This document shows positions 25,620-34,660 of a stretch of DNA of 64,000 bases, piece after piece (positions within the stretch are counted from its first letter, which is position 1; each line of letters opens with the position of its first letter). A program made the translations under genes and the position numbers. The notes beneath the pieces were generated by a model. It was given only the letters and a program-made list of their open reading frames with translations. It was not told the DNA's origin and searched no databases. The stretch comes from Paenibacillaceae bacterium. GTDB lineage: Bacteria > Bacillota > Bacilli > Paenibacillales > NBRC-103111. The DNA lies in assembly GCA_029256185.1 (NCBI GenBank), contig JAQSYI010000035.1:1-64000 (forward strand), given 5' to 3'.

Positions 25620-26254
25620 CGATAGAGGCGATACCTTTGCTGGCCATTCGTTACCAGGATTAGTTCCAGATCAACCAGCTTATGCAGCAGCTTCCGGGCA
25701 TAGCGGTCTGTGATTCTCAGATGGCCTGCCAGTTCCGATGGTGTAAAAGGGCGTAACACCCGCCGGGCAAAGCGCACGGTTTCAGCCTCAAGACCGGTCA
25801 GTTGGCAAGACAAATCCGGTGAGACAAATCTTCCAATAAACGATAGGATAAGCTGTTGGCAGCGCTCGGGTTCGTCTTTAACGGAAAGATAGGCAATGGG
25901 CAGGAAGACCCAACCATCCAATGCCAAAAGACAATGCCGCCAGCATAAATCCTTAAACCGCCTTACATCAAGATCTCTGGCATGGGGACCATAGCCTTGT
26001 ATTTCAATCCCGCCCTTCATACCGCCAGGCATATAAGCCAGGTCAACATAACGGAAGCCATTATGGAAATCGCGGACCTCCCATTCCGGAAAAAGATGAT
26101 CAAAGTTATTGACCGTGGGATACCAGATGGTGCGGAGAAATTCCAGGCTTCCATGACCTAAGCCCTTCTCCAGTAATTCACGCCTTCGCGGATTCCCTGC
26201 TTGCTCAATATTGGCCTGCATCCATTCCTCATACTTCTGCTCAAAGCTCGACAT
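25607..26254 (-). CDS. Possible PD-(D/E)XK-like protein with winged-helix C-terminus, repeat-flanked
   Basis: A 215-residue soluble protein I recognise only in outline. Residues 45-125 suggest a restriction-endonuclease-like fold: FDHLFPEWEV, YVDLAYMPGG, then GGIEIQGYGPHARD, and RRFKDLCWRHCLLALDGW as in Vsr/DUF559-type folds. The motif would be D...E-x-Q, with Gln replacing the usual Lys. The C-terminal 60 residues look like a winged helix (SELAGHLRITDRYARKLLHK). GAAGGAG precedes the ATG. It has its own promoter and a terminator hairpin in the leader, and it is bracketed by two nearly identical repeat clusters. The layout recalls repeat-associated mobile genes such as RAYT, but no relationship is implied. 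Function unknown. Confidence 0.7.
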   Translation of the reverse strand: MSSFEQKYEEWMQANIEQAGNPRRRELLEKGLGHGSLEFLRTIWYPTVNNFDHLFPEWEVRDFHNGFRYVDLAYMPGGMKGGIEIQGYGPHARDLDVRRFKDLCWRHCLLALDGWVFLPIAYLSVKDEPERCQQLILSFIGRFVSPDLSCQLTGLEAETVRFARRVLRPFTPSELAGHLRITDRYARKLLHKLVDLELILVTNGQQRYRLYRLRN

Positions 26255-26283
26255 GCCTTCTCACTCCTTCACTAGATGACGGG

Positions 26284-26322
26284 AAATAAAAAGCCGCCCG
26301 ATACGGAAGGTATCAAGGCGGC
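26284..26322 (-). terminator. Terminator or attenuator in the leader of the nuclease-like gene
   Basis: On the minus strand GCCGCCTTGATAC pairs with GTATCGGGCGGC (one bulge) and TTTTTATTT follows. It ends about ten bases before the ribosome site of the gene at 25607-26254 and lies downstream of that gene's promoter, so it should stop most transcripts unless it is regulated. Confidence 0.75.
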
Positions 26323-26348
26323 GTGTGCTTCACGGCCGAATTAGTTTC

Positions 26349-26377
26349 ATTATAACGCGTGGGGTTCCCGGCGACAA
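26349..26377 (-). promoter_or_regulatory. Sigma-A-type promoter of the nuclease-like gene
   Basis: On the minus strand TTGTCG (26377-26372) and TATAAT (26354-26349) are separated by exactly 17 bases. The predicted start near 26342 gives a leader of about 85 bases that contains the terminator at 26284-26322. Confidence 0.65.
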
Positions 26378-26406
26378 CAGCAATGTGAACGCGCTCTTCC
26401 TGCTCC

Positions 26407-26640
26407 TTACGGAACTGAGCGCCGTTATAGGGGAGCCAATCGGCTTGCCAGTATTCTTACGGAACTGAGCGCCGTTATAGAGGGGCCAATCGGCTTGCCA
26501 GTATTCTTACGGAACTGAGCGCCGTTATAGGGGAGCCGGGAGACGGTAATCGCTTGATTCCCGGCAAATAACGTCGCAGAGTTCCGTTGCATTTCAAAAA
26601 GGGGGTATTTTCCTCAAATAAGGTCCCTCAGTTCCGTAAG
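26407..26640. repeat. Repeat cluster R flanking the nuclease-like gene
   Basis: Three direct units beginning TTACGGAACTGAGCGCCGTT start at 26407, 26457 and 26507, exactly 50 bases apart. The spacers between the first and second and the second and third units are almost the same (GGCTTGCCAGTATTC). The last unit leads into the same hairpin and inverted units as cluster L and ends with CTCAGTTCCGTAAG at 26627-26640. The fixed spacers rule out a CRISPR array. Confidence 0.85.
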
Positions 26641-26644
26641 CGGT

Positions 26645-26870
26645 TGAGAGGGAGTCTGAGCTTGGATACATTTCGATGCATTGATCCAGCAGATCGAACT
26701 TGTCCGTATCATGCAAATAGATGGTACCGCGGTTGACATTAGCCCGGTCAGCAATGTCGTTTATCGTAATCTGCTCGAAGTCACGCTCTCCCAATAACCT
26801 TACAAAGCCTCGATTATAACCTTCCGCGTTTTGAGGATTCGTCTCGCTGCATCTAGATTGGCGCCGATTC
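26645..26870 (-). pseudogene. TetR-family regulator, N-terminal fragment
   Basis: The DNA-binding helix-turn-helix is clear: ERDFEQITINDIADRANV, then NRGTIYLHDTDKFDLLDQCIE. Just upstream another frame reads ARRILKTRKVIIEAL; joining them needs one extra base near 26808, so there is a frameshift. The fragment stops at repeat cluster R, and the ligand-binding domain is missing. Confidence 0.78.
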
Positions 26871-26959
26871 CTTGGTTTCTTAAAGCTGTAGAGCTTTTCA
26901 CTGGCCAGTCTGCTTAATAAACGTCACTTATTTATCACCGGGTTGTTCCGCCAAGCCGA

Positions 26960-27436
26960 TTAGAAGTCCTTCGATTCCGCGAATGTAGGGCGTGTTTGAA
27001 AACTCCGAGGGGAGCAGATTTCATCGAATTTTCGTTTCTGGCAAGGCACTTTTGCGCAGGCGTACCGGGGACCCCGGGCCAAGCGAAAGTAACGCAGCCA
27101 GGGGCGAAAAGGCGGTGAAAGATGCCCAATGAGTCTGGATACCATTTTGTCAATGTCTTGAACGGTGAACATGACGCGCAGATAACCCAGGGCATTCACA
27201 GGAGCAGTTCGGTGATCCGATACAGCAGGCGGGGTGAGAAATCGCGAAAGCTCAAGCCGGCCGTGGCCATCCGGGGTAACCATCATAGCAATCTCTACAC
27301 GCTGTGAACCCAGCCCGGTTACGCGGCCGACCCATTCACCTTCGACAGTAGCCCGCCCTTCCGGCTTCAAGCCAATCTCCTCGAAGAAAGAGATTGCGTC
27401 ATCAAGGGATTCCTCAATGATTCCAACATTATCCAT
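26960..27436 (-). pseudogene. VOC (glyoxalase) family protein, truncated
   Basis: Residues 1-103 are a VOC beta-alpha-beta module: MDNVGIIEESLDDAISFFEE, GEWVGRVTGLGSQRVEIAMM and LGYLRVMFTVQDIDKMV. After residue 103 the sequence no longer resembles the family and reads into GC-rich intergenic DNA (about 26990-27125). The start is also suspect: AAGGAG lies upstream of an ATG at about 27456 that is out of frame by one base with the natural INKLLRMDNVGI start. Both observations indicate decay. Confidence 0.7.
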
Positions 27437-27545
27437 CCTTAGTAATTTGTTTATTCCATCGTTTTATCTCCTTATGTGGACAAATTTATAAATAGTTATT
27501 AATTCCTTTCAATCAATTAACATAGCCTGTACTTTAGGGGCTGTA

Positions 27546-27593
27546 AGAAGAAAATCCCGCACGCCGCTTCCAGGCATGGGGATTTTCTCTTCT
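27546..27593 (-). terminator. Terminator of the polysaccharide utilisation operon
   Basis: AGAAG-AAAATCCC and GGGATTTT-CTTCT form a long hairpin with one internal mismatch 30-75 bases after the stop at 27620. On the minus strand its last arm ends TTTTCTTCTT, giving a modest U-rich tail. Confidence 0.6.
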
Positions 27594-27619
27594 AATGATC
27601 CGGGTTCCCGCGCATTCGC

Positions 27620-30600
27620 TTACCTTGCTACAATTACGGTCAATGTGTCGCTGGAGGCGGCGGCTGCAGCGTTGACGAGCTCGCCGCGGTATTCATAGGC
27701 ACCGGCCGGCTTGTTGCTCACCTCCACCACGGCCGACTGGGCGCCGGGCGTACCATCCGCCAAAGCCTGGGTATGAATGAGCACCCCGTTCTCATACAGA
27801 TGGTACGCCGTCCCGTTGGTGCCCCACCACATGTTCATGCTGATCCGGTAATGGCCGTCCCCATCCCAATTGTCGCTGGAGAGCACCGGCTTCCCCGGCG
27901 CCGCATCCGTCACCTGGACGGTCATCTCCGCGCTCCTGGTTGTGCCGCCGGGGTTGGCCAGCTCCGCCACGTAGCGGTAGACGCCGTTCTCCCTGCCGCT
28001 GATCACGGTTGCCGCCGTCTGCGCCGCGGGAGCCGCATCCGCCAGAGCTTGCGTATCGATCAGCACCCCATTCTCGTACAAGCGGTACTCGGTGCCATTG
28101 TCTCCGTACCACATATTCATCATAACGGTGTATGCCCCGTCCAGCAGTCCGGTATCATGCCCGTTGTCATGGGACAACACCGGCTGACCCGGCTTGGCTT
28201 GACTGCCGGGAGCAACACTGGGCTTGATCAGCTGCACCGTCCTGTATTTCTTCGGGTCCTTGCTGGCCCCAATGCCGGAGCCCCACTCCAGATAGCCTCT
28301 TCTGCCGGTGCCGTCATTCTCATTCAACAGCAGCGAGAAGCTGAATACTTCATCCTCTGCCGGATTGATGGGTGCAAGCTCCGTCCAAGGCAGCGCGAAC
28401 TCGTATCTGGTCAGCTTCTGCTCCTCGTTGCGGGTGACGGACAGCTGGCTGTCCTCCACCAGACCTACGGGAACACCGGCCGGTGTAATCCAGTGATACA
28501 CCTGCAAGCCCGCCGGGGTCCGGGCGAAGCCCGAATCGTACCATTCCTCGCTACTTCCGGGAATACCCCGGACGATTCCGAATTGGAATCCGTCGTTTAA
28601 GTACATATCCTTCTGCTCGGCTTCATAGAAAAGCACATCGTCGGTAATATCAGCCGTTATATAAAGCTTCTCCTCATCCCAATTCAGTGTCACCGTACCG
28701 CTGAGATCATCCGTTCCGCTTAGTCCGGGACCGCCGAGATTGTGGTATTGACTAATGGCCGCGGCTGTGGACCAATCCACCGTAACCGGCTGCTCCGGCT
28801 CGCTGATATGGTACACAGGGGTAAAGTTGGCCGTGCTGTCCACCTGCACCGGATCATAGCCCTGCAGCTCGACTGTCATTTTAAGCGGATAAACCGTGTT
28901 ATTGGCGAGCCCTCCCGCAAGGGGAATCGTCTGCGTCCATACCGAGGAAGGCGCAATGGCTTGGGGTCCTGTCACCGTGCCCGACTGGGAGCCCAGGGTC
29001 CATTGAATCTGCTGAAGCTCCAATTCCCGGCTGGTGGAATGGTTGGTGATGACCGCCTTCAGCTCCTTGCCCGTACCATCTGCGGCAAACAACGGCTTCA
29101 GTTGGATGCTGTACGGCTTCTCAATCTGCACCTGTGCAGTCAGATGTCCCAGCAACCGGCCGCCCGTCATCAACTGCCCTTGCACCGTCAGCATCCCCTC
29201 GGCCGCAAGTCCCGGAACGGTAAGGGGAAGCTGCAGCGTCTCCCCGGGATTGGCGTGAATCGGAAGGGATTGGCCCTGTACCTTCAATTGCCCGTCGAAC
29301 GGTGCGGAGCCGGTATAGCTCACGGTCAGGGTCAATTGGGCATCGTCGCCGGTGACGGAACGCTCTCCGCTCCACACGAAGGTTTCGTCTCCCACGATTC
29401 CTTCAATCGCTCCCTTCACATAGATGGGCTCATCCTTCAGCGTATAATAAACCTTGCCCTCATGAGGGGAATAGGTCCGCTCATTGCCCATGATGTCCAC
29501 GATTTGCACGGGCTGCTGCGTCAGAATGACAGCCGGTTGGAGCCGGCCCTCGGCCCAGACCACACGGAGCTCCTCCTGGCCGCGGCTGAACTTGTATTGG
29601 AAATGGCTCCCGGCAACCGATTCATCCGCCGTGTATTCCGCGCCTGTCAATTGACGGGTCATGGCACCCAGGGCCGCGTAAGCCGGCTTCGGCGTGTGCC
29701 TGCCCAGAGGATCATCCTGATGGTTCAGAATGCCGTAGTTGGCTTCTACAGAAGGAGGATTCACGGCATCGTTCATCAGATCATACCAGAACACCTTGTC
29801 AATCCCGGAGGCAAGGGACAGCACGAAGGTCCGGACCAGATAATCCGCCTGTGTTTTGATATCCACCCCTGCCGCCGACTGATGCGTGGGATGGCTGATC
29901 TCCGTAATCCAGACCGGCTTGGACTGGCCGTTGTTGTACCGGTCGATCAGGTTATGAAGCCGATCCATCTCCGGCACCATATGCTCCGGCGTCCTGGGGA
30001 ACTGGTACGGATGCACGGAGGCCACATCCACCTTGTCCAGCCCTCCCAACTGGAACACGGATTCCAGCCAGGTGAAGGGGACGGAAGCCGTAGTCATGCC
30101 CACGACCGTCTTGTCCGGATTCGCCTGCTTCAGCGTGTCATAGGTCTTCTTCAGCAAAGCATAATAGTAGTCTGGCAGGGAATTGGCCACGCCGTTGCCC
30201 CGTCTGCCGAATTCGATGTTGAACTCGTTGTAGACCTCATAAGCGGCTACCCGGTCGCCAAAATATTCCATCAGGAATTTCCCGTAATTGGCCGAGGCCT
30301 GCCGGCCTTCATCCGTGTATGGCGTGCTGTCCTCGTCGTAGAACTTGTTCGTATAGGCCAGGAGCAGCAACGTATTCAGGCTGCGGGCATCCATATCGTC
30401 GATAATGGCTTCATGGGCCGGGTCCACGGTGTAGACTCCCTTGGTTCGTTCCACATTGTTCCACATGATTCCATCGCGGACGTTCTTGATCCCGGCATAT
30501 TCGATCAGCTCGGTTAAATCCGGGGTCCATCCATAAGCGGGTCGGTCAAAATGCACATTGATGCCAAAGGGAGAATCCTCCACCGCCCGGAAATCATAGG

Positions 30601-32713
30601 GGGCAAACACGGCAAACGGCGCAGTCCTTACGGAAGGCTGCTTGCTGCCCTTCTCGGCATGGACCGTGAGTGTGAAATAACCGACACGGTCCATCGGCAC
30701 CACCAGTTCCAACTGCCCGCCTGTCACGGTTTCCCGTCCGGACGCCACTTCCTCTCCCCACAGATCCTGCACCGACCAGGAGAGTGAGGGGCGGCTGGTC
30801 TCAATCCGGAAGGAGACCGGTTCATTGCTCATGAATACATGGCCGTGCTTTACCTGCCCAAGCGTGGTAACGGGAAGCGTCACGGTCAGGTAAGGCCCGT
30901 CGCTGCTCCAGTTCCCTTCGGCATCGCCTGCCTCCACCTTGAACGTATGGGTGCTGCCCGGAGTCAGGCTGTCGATAAACGCGGTAGTCCCCGGGGCTGT
31001 CTGAATCAGCTGTCCGTTACGGTAAACCCGGTACCCGGCAATCCCGGAGGGGTCTTCAGCGGCAGGCCAGCTCAAGGTTACATCCATCTCATCGGTATCC
31101 ACCGCTTCAAGCTGCGCGGACACCGGCCAGACCGGGGCCTGCTCATTGCTTCTTGCTTGGGTGATTTTCAGATAGGGTGCATTGGCGGCAGCCTCCCGGC
31201 TGGCAAGGCCTACACGCAGCCCCGCGGCCACCTCCTGTCTGATGCCGAAGCTAACTGGCTGCCCGGCCGATTTCTGTTGCTTCACGTAGGATGTGACATC
31301 CACCGCATGCCACTGGGGCGCCGTATTGGAACGGATAACACCCAGATAATCCTGATAGGCAGGCTTCGTATTCCAGGTGACCGTATGTTCCACCCAGCCG
31401 GGGGCTGTGCTGTACAGCAGATTGTCCACCGCTGTCCCGTTGCTCTCCTTGGACACCTCATACAGGTAAAGCTCCGCCCGCCCGATTGTGTCTCCTATGG
31501 CAGACAGGTCGAACTTCATGAAGGCTTCTCTGGATATCCCGTTATTGCCCTTCTGATTCTTCACATCAAGGGAGTTGGCGGCTCCAAAATTGATGGCGGC
31601 GCTGGCCCCGCCCTGCACATGGGCATCGGCTGACGCAGGCAGAATCACTTCTGCCCGGCCGGTCTCCACTGTTGCCTGGGGACCGTCCTGGCTCCAATTG
31701 CCCACAGCGTCCCCCGCTTCCACCTTGAACGTATAGGCAGCACCCGGATTCAGAGGCCCTGCCTCGTATTGGTAAACATCTCCTGCAACCGTTTGCAAAA
31801 CGGCTCCGTCCTGATAGATCCTATACCCGGCAATTCCCGATGGGTCCCATGCAGGCGGCCAGGTCAGGCGCACCATTGCCCCGTCTATCTGCTCCGCCCC
31901 CAGCTGCGCGTACTCCGGCCACACCGGCGGCTGATCCTCCACTGCTGCGGCGGTAATTTTCAGATAGGGCATATTGGCCGCCGCTTCCCTGCTGGCAAAG
32001 CCTACACGCAGTCCGGCGGCTGCTTCCTGCCTGATGCCGAAGCCCGCAGTCTGCCCCTCCGCCTTCTGGCGCTTCACATAGGATGTGACATCCACCACAT
32101 GCCATGCGGGAGCAAACTCCGAATGAATCGTGCCCAGGTACTCGGCAAAGGCAGGCTTCGTATTCCAGGTCACTGTGCCTTCCTGCCATCCGGCAGCTGT
32201 GCTGTAGACCAGATTGTCTATGGCGGTGCCGCTGCTTTCCTTGGATGCTTCATAGATATAAAGCTCCGCTTTGCCGACTGAGCCGTTAATTCCGGCCAGG
32301 TCGAAGGCCAGCAGGGCCTCTCTTGTGATGCCGCTGTTTCCGCTTATGTGCTTCACATCAAGGGACTTGGCGGCTCCGAAATTCAGATTGGCGCTGCCTC
32401 CGCCCTGCACGTACGCATCTGCCGATGCATAAACGGTCTGCTCCACGACCCCGTCCAGCACCTGCATCTGCAAGGGGACGGGTGCATCTATGTCGGGCGT
32501 CTGCATGGCTGCAGTCTCGTCCATCACAGTCTCTACGGCTGCAGCCTCATCCACCACAGTCTGCACGACCGCAGCCTCATCGGTGTCCGGCGTCTGCATG
32601 GCCATAACACTCACCGGAGCAGAGCCGAACAGATAAACCGCTAACAGCAGGAAGCAGCTGGCCATGGAGACCTGCTTGTTGATCCTCCTCAGGATCTTAA
32701 ATATCATAATCAT
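27620..32713 (-). CDS. Giant secreted modular clan GH-A glycosidase with DNRLRE, FN3 and CBM9 modules
   Basis: About 1697 residues with an N-terminal signal peptide (SCFLLLAVYLFGSAPVSVMA). A short acidic QTPDTDEA/VDEA repeat follows, then two tandem DNRLRE (CBM96-like) plus fibronectin III pairs at about 92-352 and 356-615; the pairs are so alike that they arose by internal duplication. A TIM barrel spans about 705-1060, with acid/base Glu832 (YEVYNEFN) and nucleophile Glu940 (WITEISHPT), resembling GH39/GH5-like clan GH-A. A beta-sandwich region, a CBM9-like domain (about 1280-1490) and two C-terminal repeats (MNMWYGDNGTEYRLYENGV, MNMWWGTNGTAYHLYENGV) complete it. No SLH or LPXTG anchor is present. 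Start ATG 32713 has GAGGGA six bases upstream; a GTG two codons earlier is possible. The substrate is unknown. Confidence 0.82.
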   Translation of the reverse strand: MIMIFKILRRINKQVSMASCFLLLAVYLFGSAPVSVMAMQTPDTDEAAVVQTVVDEAAAVETVMDETAAMQTPDIDAPVPLQMQVLDGVVEQTVYASADAYVQGGGSANLNFGAAKSLDVKHISGNSGITREALLAFDLAGINGSVGKAELYIYEASKESSGTAIDNLVYSTAAGWQEGTVTWNTKPAFAEYLGTIHSEFAPAWHVVDVTSYVKRQKAEGQTAGFGIRQEAAAGLRVGFASREAAANMPYLKITAAAVEDQPPVWPEYAQLGAEQIDGAMVRLTWPPAWDPSGIAGYRIYQDGAVLQTVAGDVYQYEAGPLNPGAAYTFKVEAGDAVGNWSQDGPQATVETGRAEVILPASADAHVQGGASAAINFGAANSLDVKNQKGNNGISREAFMKFDLSAIGDTIGRAELYLYEVSKESNGTAVDNLLYSTAPGWVEHTVTWNTKPAYQDYLGVIRSNTAPQWHAVDVTSYVKQQKSAGQPVSFGIRQEVAAGLRVGLASREAAANAPYLKITQARSNEQAPVWPVSAQLEAVDTDEMDVTLSWPAAEDPSGIAGYRVYRNGQLIQTAPGTTAFIDSLTPGSTHTFKVEAGDAEGNWSSDGPYLTVTLPVTTLGQVKHGHVFMSNEPVSFRIETSRPSLSWSVQDLWGEEVASGRETVTGGQLELVVPMDRVGYFTLTVHAEKGSKQPSVRTAPFAVFAPYDFRAVEDSPFGINVHFDRPAYGWTPDLTELIEYAGIKNVRDGIMWNNVERTKGVYTVDPAHEAIIDDMDARSLNTLLLLAYTNKFYDEDSTPYTDEGRQASANYGKFLMEYFGDRVAAYEVYNEFNIEFGRRGNGVANSLPDYYYALLKKTYDTLKQANPDKTVVGMTTASVPFTWLESVFQLGGLDKVDVASVHPYQFPRTPEHMVPEMDRLHNLIDRYNNGQSKPVWITEISHPTHQSAAGVDIKTQADYLVRTFVLSLASGIDKVFWYDLMNDAVNPPSVEANYGILNHQDDPLGRHTPKPAYAALGAMTRQLTGAEYTADESVAGSHFQYKFSRGQEELRVVWAEGRLQPAVILTQQPVQIVDIMGNERTYSPHEGKVYYTLKDEPIYVKGAIEGIVGDETFVWSGERSVTGDDAQLTLTVSYTGSAPFDGQLKVQGQSLPIHANPGETLQLPLTVPGLAAEGMLTVQGQLMTGGRLLGHLTAQVQIEKPYSIQLKPLFAADGTGKELKAVITNHSTSRELELQQIQWTLGSQSGTVTGPQAIAPSSVWTQTIPLAGGLANNTVYPLKMTVELQGYDPVQVDSTANFTPVYHISEPEQPVTVDWSTAAAISQYHNLGGPGLSGTDDLSGTVTLNWDEEKLYITADITDDVLFYEAEQKDMYLNDGFQFGIVRGIPGSSEEWYDSGFARTPAGLQVYHWITPAGVPVGLVEDSQLSVTRNEEQKLTRYEFALPWTELAPINPAEDEVFSFSLLLNENDGTGRRGYLEWGSGIGASKDPKKYRTVQLIKPSVAPGSQAKPGQPVLSHDNGHDTGLLDGAYTVMMNMWYGDNGTEYRLYENGVLIDTQALADAAPAAQTAATVISGRENGVYRYVAELANPGGTTRSAEMTVQVTDAAPGKPVLSSDNWDGDGHYRISMNMWWGTNGTAYHLYENGVLIHTQALADGTPGAQSAVVEVSNKPAGAYEYRGELVNAAAAASSDTLTVIVAR

Positions 32714-32765
32714 TCCCACTCCCTCTTGTTATGAATGCTGCTGTTGATACGAATGCCACGCTTGG

Positions 32766-34643
32766 TCAATTTCTCGGTTTGCTGGCAATCACCGCTTGGT
32801 AGGCTCCATAAGCCGGTTTCTCCACCCCGATAATTCCCCCGGAGGAGTGGACCAGCCCGTAATACTGTTCTCCGCTGGAGCGGTCCGGCTCGTTCAGCAG
32901 CTCGTAAACGAAGAAGCCCTTTACCTTGGAGGGCGCATTATAGTAGAACTGATTGGCCGTTTTCACGATATATTCCGCCTGGGCCTGCTCGGTCCATGTC
33001 ATGGTGCCGTGGAAGGTATTGCATTCGGCCACCAAAATCTCTGCTTGGGGATAGCTTTGCAGCTTGTTCAGCGTAAAGGTCATGTCGCCCATATTGGAAT
33101 ACCAATCGAGACCGTTGACCTCCCACTCTACGCCATCGGCAAGCAGCATTTCCAGGAAAGCGGTATGGCGGTAGCCCATATTGATCACCCGCTTGGCGTC
33201 GGGATCGCCGGTGCGCACGCCCCGGCCCAGGGCAATCAGCTTATCCCGCATCACTTCGTACACGGCCAGATTGTAATGGGAAACCTGAGAGCCATCGTAC
33301 TGGGCGCCGAGGATACAGTCATTGTCAATCTCGTTGCCGATTTGGTAGTAAGCGATTTTGCCCTTATAGCGTGCGGCGATGTCCTGTCCGTACTGCTCCA
33401 GCACGGAGGGGGAGAAGGTGAGCTTGGCGTAGATCACCAGGTAGATTTTCAACCCCTTGCTGTAGGCATTATCGATGACCTGATCCATATAGGCCCAGTC
33501 ATAGCTGCCATTGGGCGCCAGGCTGGGCTCCACATCCACCCGGTAATGGGAGATTCCCAGGTCCGCCGCCTTCTGCAGCTGGTTGTCAAGCTGTGAAGCG
33601 GGATAAGAGCCCTGCTTCTTGCTGTGCCCGTTGACTCCCCACATAAAGCCGTCCCGGAACTTCTTGTTCAGGCGGACATCATCAAACCAGGCCGTGCCGG
33701 TAATTCCCTCATCGGAGCGCAGATAGAGCCGCAGGCTGGACGTATTGGCCGCGAAGCCGGACAGCTCCGCCTCCAGGCGGGTCCATCCCTGCGTTCCCCC
33801 GGCGGACAGCAGCTTGACGGAGCCCCCGTACCACCCCAGCGCCTGATTGGCCGCATTCACCTGCAGGACACTGACGGCGACCCCGTTGGCTGTGGAAACC
33901 TGGTCCGTCTTGACCCATAACGAAAGCGTATAGGTTTCACCAGAAGCAATGGGAATCGTGTCCGTATACATCACCTGAACGGAGCTTTGTCCGGTAATCT
34001 TGGCGGCGGCCAGGCCGCTATGGGCTTGGGACGTATCCCTTACGAGGCCCGTGTTGTGGCTCCACAGCCCCGATTCGAAGCCCCCGTCCGGAGCAAGATT
34101 GATGCTCTCGAGAGACACATCATCGAACCATACGTCTCCGGCCGCTCCGGCATCCAGCCGCAAATAAATCTTCACTGTATCCGTGGATAAAGGAAGGTCA
34201 TGGATAGTAGCCGTGTACTTGGTCCAGTTCTGTCTGCCCCCTCCCGCCTGAATGAATTTGACTTGTCCCCCGGGATACCAAGCCAGGGCATGATCGGCAG
34301 CGTCCACAGGCAGCAGACTGACGCTGATGGCCGATTTGCTGTCTGACAGGTTAGATCGTACCCATACATCCAGCTGATAGCCTTCGTAGGGACGGACGGG
34401 AATTTTCTCCGAGGTAATCGCACGGGCCGCAGCAGCCCCGGAGACCTTCAACGATTTGCTCCCGGTATGATAAACCGTACTGTCAATGGAGAACCCAGTA
34501 CCTCCTCCTCCTGTCCATAAACCGCTTTCAAAACCGGAATTGCCTACCAGATTGGCTGCATATGCCCGATCCGCCCCATTCAAAGCCAGGAACCCGCCCA
34601 GCAGAATGGCCAGCATGGCCAGCCTTACAAGCTTCCGCATCAT
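32766..34643 (-). CDS. Secreted clan GH-A glycosidase with two N-terminal CBMs
   Basis: About 625 residues. A signal peptide (MMRKLVRLAMLAILLGGFLA, cleaved near AYAA) precedes two jelly-roll carbohydrate-binding modules of CBM4/16-like type at 31-180 and 183-326, each with VWFDDV or AWFDDV near its end. The TIM barrel (330-625) has acid/base Glu438 (YQIGNEID) and nucleophile Glu540 (ILVAECNTF). The start at 34643 has GGGAGGG upstream; the longer frame overlaps the BNR gene. The three secreted proteins of this operon should act in order on one polysaccharide. Confidence 0.83.
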   Translation of the reverse strand: MMRKLVRLAMLAILLGGFLALNGADRAYAANLVGNSGFESGLWTGGGGTGFSIDSTVYHTGSKSLKVSGAAAARAITSEKIPVRPYEGYQLDVWVRSNLSDSKSAISVSLLPVDAADHALAWYPGGQVKFIQAGGGRQNWTKYTATIHDLPLSTDTVKIYLRLDAGAAGDVWFDDVSLESINLAPDGGFESGLWSHNTGLVRDTSQAHSGLAAAKITGQSSVQVMYTDTIPIASGETYTLSLWVKTDQVSTANGVAVSVLQVNAANQALGWYGGSVKLLSAGGTQGWTRLEAELSGFAANTSSLRLYLRSDEGITGTAWFDDVRLNKKFRDGFMWGVNGHSKKQGSYPASQLDNQLQKAADLGISHYRVDVEPSLAPNGSYDWAYMDQVIDNAYSKGLKIYLVIYAKLTFSPSVLEQYGQDIAARYKGKIAYYQIGNEIDNDCILGAQYDGSQVSHYNLAVYEVMRDKLIALGRGVRTGDPDAKRVINMGYRHTAFLEMLLADGVEWEVNGLDWYSNMGDMTFTLNKLQSYPQAEILVAECNTFHGTMTWTEQAQAEYIVKTANQFYYNAPSKVKGFFVYELLNEPDRSSGEQYYGLVHSSGGIIGVEKPAYGAYQAVIASKPRN

Positions 34644-34660
34644 CCTTATCCCTCCCAGGA

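Noticed and set aside
26407..26640. Units at a 50-bp period as a possible CRISPR array
   Set aside because: The spacers are nearly identical and too short, and no cas genes are present.
26994..27008. CGTGTTTGAAAACT shared with 53213-53226, a possible IS end
   Set aside because: A 14-base match is expected by chance in a window of this size, and no inverted partner or transposase is present.
26935..27195. An 86-codon minus-strand frame beside the VOC fragment
   Set aside because: It overlaps unexplained intergenic DNA and the VOC gene in another frame, with no start signal.
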